DNA of 64,000 nucleotides from positions 23,162,980-23,226,979 of the forward strand of contig CM029124.1 of the NCBI GenBank assembly GCA_016859345.1, read 5' to 3'. The stretch is from Istiophorus platypterus (Eukaryota; Chordata; Actinopteri; Istiophoriformes; Istiophoridae). Below, piece by piece: positions 57,781 through 64,000 of the stretch; the first letter of the stretch is position 1, and each line of letters starts with the position of its first letter. The notes beneath the pieces were generated by a model. The model did no database searches. It had not been told where the DNA came from and was given only the letters and a program-made list of their open reading frames with translations. The position numbers were made by a program, and so were the translations under genes.

Positions 57781-59990
57781 ACCCGAGGATCCTGTCAGTC
57801 AAATCTCGGATGATTATTTTTTTAAGCTGTCATGTTGTTTCTATTTTATTTTCACCTTTTTTTCTTTTTTTATCTTCTTAATGATCCTGTGCCTCTATTC
57901 CGTGGAGAAGGCAGCTCAACAGTCATTCCCGTCTTTGTCTCTGTAACCTCACATACACACACACACACAGACACACATCTCATTCTACTCTCGGTGACGT
58001 ACAAGAGCACATCCAGATTACACTGCTTGTATGTATATGCATTGGTAATCATACTCACAGAAAGACATATAGAATATCTCTTCTGCCATTTGGCTGACAA
58101 ACTGCTGATCATCCAGATATTATTTTGAGCAAAAACCTTACATTTATAATATAATAAAATAGAAGAAGAAACATTCTAAATTGTTTTTTTAAAACTCTTT
58201 GGCACAAAAGATCTCTTCTTAAAGTATAATTTTTATCAACCTCTACTGATGACCAGCAGGATAAGAAAGTATAATATATGTCAGGTCTGATGCAGCGTAC
58301 AGTGGCCTGTAAGACAAATGGTACTTTTTTACCTTGAGATCAGCACCTCAATGACTCTTTCTCTCACTCATTCATGCTCCTGCAAGACTACGTGTCAACT
58401 GAAAATGAAGCTGACAGGACAGACGCGACACTCTACCAGTCGGTTAGGGCAAAACAAAACAAAATAATCTAAACTTCTAACCAGTAACTAGTCACCACGA
58501 AAATCTAATGAGACTGAATGAGCGAGGCAGGACATCAAGTCAGATTGATTATCAGAATAAACTTGAAATATTGTAACATGTTTGTGGGAAAGCAACAAAT
58601 TACAATGGGAAAAGACCTACTAAATAATTCATGACCTACATTTGGCATGTGATTTAAACTTCTACAAAAGCTTCCACACCATGAGAGTCCGAGAGACGGA
58701 AACCAGATCTGTGTGAAGTCATGAGGAGACTGTAACCATCCTCACATTAATAAATGACAGAACACAAATGCCACCTTCCACCATGTTTTCTACATGTTTA
58801 TTATTTTTTTTTTTTAATTTTAAGGTTTGACTGGGGCTTTTTAAGCTATGTCATCTTGCTGTGTTCTCTTTTCTAAAAGCACAGCTGGAGAATTAGCGCC
58901 ACCAACTGTTTATCCGCTTAACTCCTATTATCCACACAACAGTAGTGGATGGAAAAGTGTTACATTTAGATGGAAATTTGGCTTATGATGTTAGGAAAGA
59001 AAAGTATTTTTTGTTTAGATAAAAAGTTGTCTTTGGTGTTTTTAGCTAACATGATGCTCATATGTAGTGACTGTGAATCATCATTTAGGAGCTTTTGTTT
59101 TTGTTTTTTTATGTTATGGTAATTTTGCCCCAGGAAAATCTCAACTGTTTTTACTCCTCCAGCTGATTAAGTCTGAATTCAGAGTTGAAGCCTGTGGAGG
59201 GCGAACCCCTTTAAACTCTTTTTAAGTTTGATTTTTTTTAAATTATTTTGGCTTACAGAAATGTTTTCCACATTATGCTTTAGACAGTAATAAAATGAAT
59301 GGATGATCTCTTGAGAACAAAATCACAGTGTCTCTGAAAACATAATTGTTTTTTTTCCTTTTATTTATTCATTAAATGGAAGTCAAAGTTTACAGCCTTT
59401 TCATTTACCAGTACATCAATAATACACAATACTAAGTATATGAAGGTATCAAGCATGTTTGAGTTTTTTTTTATATCATGTTTCCATAAGCACTGCTGCT
59501 GGACTGAGGCAAAATCCTTTCCTTGGACATCTGATGAGATGATAGCTACACATACCAGACCTGTGTGACTGCTCTTCTGTCCTTAATAACAATAACTTGA
59601 ACTGTAACTCAGGAATGTTTTATTGATCACAAAAACACAGCATCCCTCATCTAGAGGAGAACAAAACAAGCCAATATAGCTTTCAAATGTTTTACTACCC
59701 TCTAGAAAACATCAATGTATATTGGTCTACATAGATGGCAACAAAAAAAAGCAGAGTGAAAAAAAAGGCTGCTGTTAAGATGTTAGTCAAGACAGCCAGA
59801 TTTACCATTTCTATTTCTACATTTCCCTCTGCGGATCAATGGAGGAGTCAGTTCATTTTCTCCAACATCAATACTGTGGAGCCCAGTACAGTTCGCTCTA
59901 TCCTCCAACTTCCTTTCATCCTAGCCACACTGGAGCTCGTGGATGTTATGTGTTAGCATGACGCTCGAGGTAGAGGCTGCCATCCCCAGC
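57781..59990. other. Intergenic, no gene seen
   Basis: CA tract at 57955-57969 and poly-T at about 58804-58815. A plus-strand 73-codon frame at 59735-59956 starts with a Lys-rich stretch but has no homologue I recognise and no exon context. Confidence 0.5.
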
Positions 59991-60420
59991 ACAGGATCAG
60001 CTCAGGCTCACCTTTCCATGCTGTAACCTCAGCCGCATAGAAGGAGGGAGGGAGGGATTAAAAAAAAAAATAGCTGACCTATCACGAGTGGTTCGGGGCA
60101 ATGTCTACCTCCTTTGTATTTAGTTGGTGAAACTTCGAGAACCTTTTCCCACTTCTTAGTCAGCAGCGGGATGCTAAATGTTGGCCAGCTAGCTCATCTC
60201 CCACTCTCACTGTGTTTGTTTGCGAAGGGAGAGTGTCTTTTAAACGCCTTTGGAGGTATGTCGTACCCTCTTTGCCCAGCTCAATCCTTAAAGCAGCACA
60301 GGGAGAGGGCGCTGAAGAAAACTGGCAAACTGGCCTGAATCGCAGCGCTCAGGGGCAGCCCCAACCTCCATCTCAGCACCCTGATCTCACCTCCTGTGGG
60401 GGGGGTGAAGGGTAGAGGTG
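59990..60420. promoter_or_regulatory. Candidate conserved, GC-richer regulatory island
   Basis: The most CpG-containing block in the last 10 kb (CCTATCACGAGTGGTTCGG, CTTCGAGAACC, TTTAAACGCCTTTGGAGG, GAATCGCAGCGCTCAGG). It contains the CTCF-like word at 60297-60313 and ends in G-rich tracts. Overlapping short frames in both directions show no domain. It could be a distal promoter, enhancer or boundary. Confidence 0.4.
60297..60313 (+). promoter_or_regulatory. Possible CTCF binding site
   Basis: CACAGGGAGAGGGCGCT keeps the AGAGGGCGCT half of the vertebrate CTCF core (CCAGCAGAGGGCGCT type) with mismatches at the 5' part. One motif alone is weak evidence; it sits in a CpG-containing complex island. 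Confidence 0.35.
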
Positions 60421-60445
60421 GTCTAGGCGGTCGTTGAGGAGGGCT

Positions 60446-60461
60446 GGGGGGGGGGGGGGGG
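60446..60461. repeat. G16 homopolymer run
   Basis: Sixteen consecutive G after a G8 run near 60399 and GGAGGG words, so the plus strand could form a G-quadruplex. Such runs are also a common source of sequencing error. Confidence 0.9.
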
Positions 60462-60479
60462 CACTTGGCACACAACTTT

Positions 60480-62260
60480 GAGATTTTGGTCCAAGGTGCT
60501 CACAGGAAATCCTGCCCCAGGACAGAAGTTCTGTTCACATGGCTTTTGTTAGATGTCGGTCTTTTTTATTTTTTATTTCTCTTTTTTATTTTGTTCCATT
60601 CTTTTAAAAAAGGGCACATGTGCAGCTTGGGAAATCAATGTGTTTAATAACTTCTGAGTGTCTTTTTGCTGAAGGTATGAAAGAGTCCTACTGAAATAAA
60701 TAACTGAAATAAATCTTTTGTCTTTGATAAAGGAGATGGTCACGATATGCTGACCACTTTGTTTGGTTCGTTGGTTGTTTGTTTTTGTTTGTTTGTTTTA
60801 AAGACTCCTTTGTACTAGATGCTTGACAATATTACTCCATTTGAAAGAAAAATATCTGCAGTGTAGTCCATTGTAAAACTGGCAACATTGTGATACTGCA
60901 CAATCCTGATGATTACATCTTCACTCTTTTTCTTTACCAAGACAAATGGTCAATCTCAGTTTACATAGATGATAGAACTTGTTTTAACTTGTCACTCAGT
61001 TCGATTTTTAAAGTTAAGATATTCAATATTTTGTACAGATAGAACTGACCAGACACAAGGTTGTTATACCACAGAAAACTAGCTTAAAGAAGACTTTACT
61101 GATAACTCTGAATATTTGACTTAAATTTAGGTTGACTTCACACAGATCACTGCACTAGCATAATAAATGGTATATGTTTTTACTAATGATTTTGTAATTT
61201 CAACATATGACACACTAAAAGAAATGCAACTCAATGATCTCTATCTATATCCATGCCTTTTGCTGAGTTACAGCAATTCAGCAATGGAGATTTTTTTGAG
61301 TCCGAATTCTTTCCAAGTCAAGTATCTCATAATATACTTTGAGTAAAAACAGATGCATTACGTATGTACAACATATTGCTCAGACTCTGACCCTGCCACC
61401 TTTCTAATTAGACCTAAGTGAAGTATTGTTGTTGTCTATGAGCCACCTGCCCTCGCCTGCAGTCACTTGCTCCACACCACAGCTCTGGTGTGTTGTGTCT
61501 GCCTCCACTCTCCCATTAGGTCCCCCAACCACACCGAAACACACACAAACACATGCCTGCCCCTACATCCAGAAAAACAACAAACATATGTCCCCCTTAG
61601 CTTGCAAGTCTGCATTTACATACAAACAAATCTAGCACAACACGGACGCTCAGAGAAGACTCTGAAATGAAGTGAAAATAAATTGCTGGTGAAACTGTGA
61701 TTTTATTTCCTCAGACATGACACAGAACTGTCACTTTTTCATTTGTGTTTTTGGACTTCATGGGTACAGAAACACATCACTCAAAATCTGAGTTTGTCAG
61801 AGATGCCAGTACAATAACAAAATCTGAAGTACAGATTGACCTGATTGATCCTAATTTTATCATGCATAACAACATGGTGCCAGCATTAGCATGGACAAGA
61901 CAAAAAAAATGTGTAAAAGGGAGAAATATTTAATTGTTTTTTTTTTTATCCTTTTTACACCCTATGTCAAAACTTGAACTTGTTATTTTTACTCCATGCA
62001 CATGTGTCTTTTCAGCATTGCCGTCAGTTCACATTGGTATAATACAGAGGTTACATCCTAGAATAGACAAGAGAGTGTCTCTTTTTGTGCTTTTGCTGGA
62101 AAATGTTGCCAAAAAAACCTACTTGCCATCAGAAATTATATGCATCTGTATTTAAATGCAAAGATATTTCTGTCTTTCTATCTCTCTCACACACAAAAAG
62201 TATCCACTTATTCAGCTCCCCCATCCCTCATTTGTGATTTCACCATTACAGGCATTATAA
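60480..62260. other. Intergenic, no gene seen
   Basis: GTTT-rich tract near 60760-60800, degenerate CA sequence near 61540. No gene or clear mobile element. Confidence 0.55.
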
Positions 62261-62261
62261 G

Positions 62262-62276
62262 TGTATGTGTGTGTGA

Positions 62277-62308
<32 letters not shown>

Positions 62309-62350
62309 GTGTGTGTGTGTGTGTGTGTGTGCGGGCATGTGTGTGTGCAT
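62262..62350. repeat. Imperfect GT microsatellite
   Basis: GT units with GAGT and GCGGGCAT interruptions. Flanking frames are artefacts. Confidence 0.93.
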
Positions 62351-62359
62351 GCAGTGCAT

Positions 62360-62630
62360 TTGCAAGTAGGCTCACCCCGACAAATGTATTTGGCTCCCAG
62401 TAGCACTGCAAAGCCCCAAAATTCATGTAAAACAGCAGTAACTCCCAGTGCTTTTTTTAAAAGGGATCGGCTGATACAGGATAATGATGGAGATTTGAGC
62501 TTGATTATGGGAGCACATCCCCATCAAATATTCCATTTCCCTTTACACATTCAGGCTTTATGAAAAGAAGACGAAAAAAATCTGACGAATGTACCTGGAG
62601 CTGCAATTTATGGAGACAGAAAAGAGAAAG
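62360..62630. promoter_or_regulatory. Candidate conserved non-coding element
   Basis: CTCACCCCGACAAATGTATTTG, GGGATCGGCTGATACAGGAT, CTTGATTATGGGAGCAC and GACGAATGTACCTGGAGC make a complex block after the GT array. No coding frame is supported. Confidence 0.4.
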
Positions 62631-64000
62631 GGTATACATTAGTTGGTGAGACAAAAGGGAAATATCTGTAAAGATGAAATTGAGTTCTTTAGAAAAAACC
62701 GTCTCAAGTTTAGCCTTTCAATCTTATTTTTAAAGAAAATCAGAATTCTTTTGTGATATTTCATGATTACTTTGGCTCCATTCATACAACAGGTTTTTAC
62801 TGTACAAAACCTTTTAATTGTGGTTCATATATTTCAAACAACACTTGATGTTGTTAAATGATAATGTTAAGGAGACATGAAATGAATAATAGGTAAGGAA
62901 CCGAAAAAAAAATTCTGCTATCCAAAATTGTGTTAATTTTCCTCAAATTTTCTTATATATGTACCTTTTAAAATAATTAATCACTGAAACACTGGGCAGT
63001 TTACCTTTTTGGGTATCCTAACTGAAAAGTAAATTAAAAAATGAACCCTTGGTTGAACTGGACATAATATGTAAAACCCATGATAAAGGTCACATTTAGA
63101 TACGTAGCCCAAAAAGCTGAGGGCCGCTGTCATGTGGCATGAAAAATCAAAACTATCAAATGAGGTCTCGCATCAGGTTTTGTAGTATCACAATATGGTC
63201 TGTGTTCATCACTAAATTTTGTATTAAATGGTCTTGATCAAAAAAAGCTAAGCTAAATATGGGTCATTCTAAGGAGTCTGCAGTTGTCATTTTCCATGGA
63301 AAATTGTAAAATATCACTGAGAAAATAAAATGAAACTTAGACAGAATTAAGTGTTTATAGAAAATAATTCCTTTTGAGAACTTCTATATTATAGTAATGT
63401 ACAAATTAATGTATTACACTAAATTCTCACCTTTAGGCACGCAATTCTCTCCTTACATACAACGTGTAACAAACGTATTAATCACATATCCACTTGTCTC
63501 CTCATATCCACACATACAAGACTGTTTTTGCTAGAATTCAAAATGTGGTTACAAACATATCTTCGAAACAGAATTACAAAAGTAACATCATTTCTAATGA
63601 TTTCACCAATACAATGCTATTCTTTTCTTTTGTTTACTTTACAAATGCTAAATTTAAATTTTGATAACTAAACTTACAAATGAACTTACAAAGTATCTTA
63701 TGTCCGACCTTTTGAATATAAACAAAAAAATTTCAAAAAGTAAACTGATACATTGACAGTCTCAGTCATTGATTTTCTTGTAGGAATGCAGTGATCATAC
63801 TTTACTTCATTCCATTCTTATTCAGTATGAATTAGGAGCTTTATGTTTCATAGCATTCAAGATAGCCATCATTAAATATTTCAATCAATTGTAAGTTTTG
63901 TAAGAGCTCTGAAAATAAACTAAGGCCATACTGTACTGCTGGACAGCAAAATTTAAACTGCAGTTATAGAGAGTCAATAAATTTTGAGAGTAAACAGAAA
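62631..64000. other. AT-rich intergenic, no gene seen
   Basis: AT-rich to the window end, with short random frames only. Confidence 0.6.

Noticed and set aside
59735..59956. 73-codon frame with a Lys-rich start
   Set aside because: Too short, no homologue recognised, no promoter or splice context.

Overview
The window looks like intergenic DNA from a ray-finned fish, probably a spiny-rayed teleost. I found no cellular gene, exon, tRNA or rRNA that I can defend. The teleost call rests on the mix of repeats: Tc1-like transposons, a short-tailed non-LTR retrotransposon, a Ty3/gypsy element with integrase ahead of reverse transcriptase (the Gmr1 arrangement first noted in cod), a tRNA-like SINE whose 3' tail recurs elsewhere in the window, and very many CA/GT microsatellites. 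All recognisable proteins are remains of mobile elements.

Region 1 (3.3-8.2 kb) is a nest of retroelements. A decayed gypsy-type element lies on the minus strand. Integrase remains sit at 8.19-7.70 kb and reverse transcriptase remains directly after them at 7.68-7.38 kb. A protease fragment of the same type lies at 6.2-6.0 kb and resumes at 3.42-3.30 kb. It is interrupted by two almost identical tandem copies of a 5'-truncated LINE, and the 15-bp target site occurs three times: before, between and after the copies. A Tc1-like fragment sits at 6.84-7.02 kb.

Region 2 (9-31 kb) alternates AT-rich DNA with islands of complex, repeat-free sequence rich in homeodomain- and POU-like motifs. I read these as candidate conserved non-coding elements (CNEs), with microsatellites between them. 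A full-length SINE lies at 30.92-31.15 kb and a tail fragment at 27.13 kb.

Region 3 (32-43 kb) holds a degraded Tc1-like transposon (32.15-32.94 kb), more CNE-like islands, a 270-bp GATA array, and a second Tc1-like copy of the same family. That copy is split by a 2.1-kb insert which has about 220-bp terminal direct repeats and an internal 36-bp tandem repeat.

Region 4 (43-64 kb) has the densest CNE-like islands (43.4-44.6, 45.9-46.2, 49.8-50.1, 52.4-52.6, 54.0-56.3, 60.0-60.4, 62.4-62.6 kb), a degenerate fold-back element at 47.73-48.32 kb, and a possible CTCF site at 60.3 kb.

Many CNE-like islands without exons suggest the regulatory desert of a developmental gene outside the window, but which gene cannot be told from here. 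Family names come from remembered consensus patterns, and every CNE call is inference without an alignment. I found no new enzymatic or defence system. The most unusual structures are the target-site-bounded tandem LINE, the integrase-first gypsy remains, and the nested unit at 40.3-42.4 kb.
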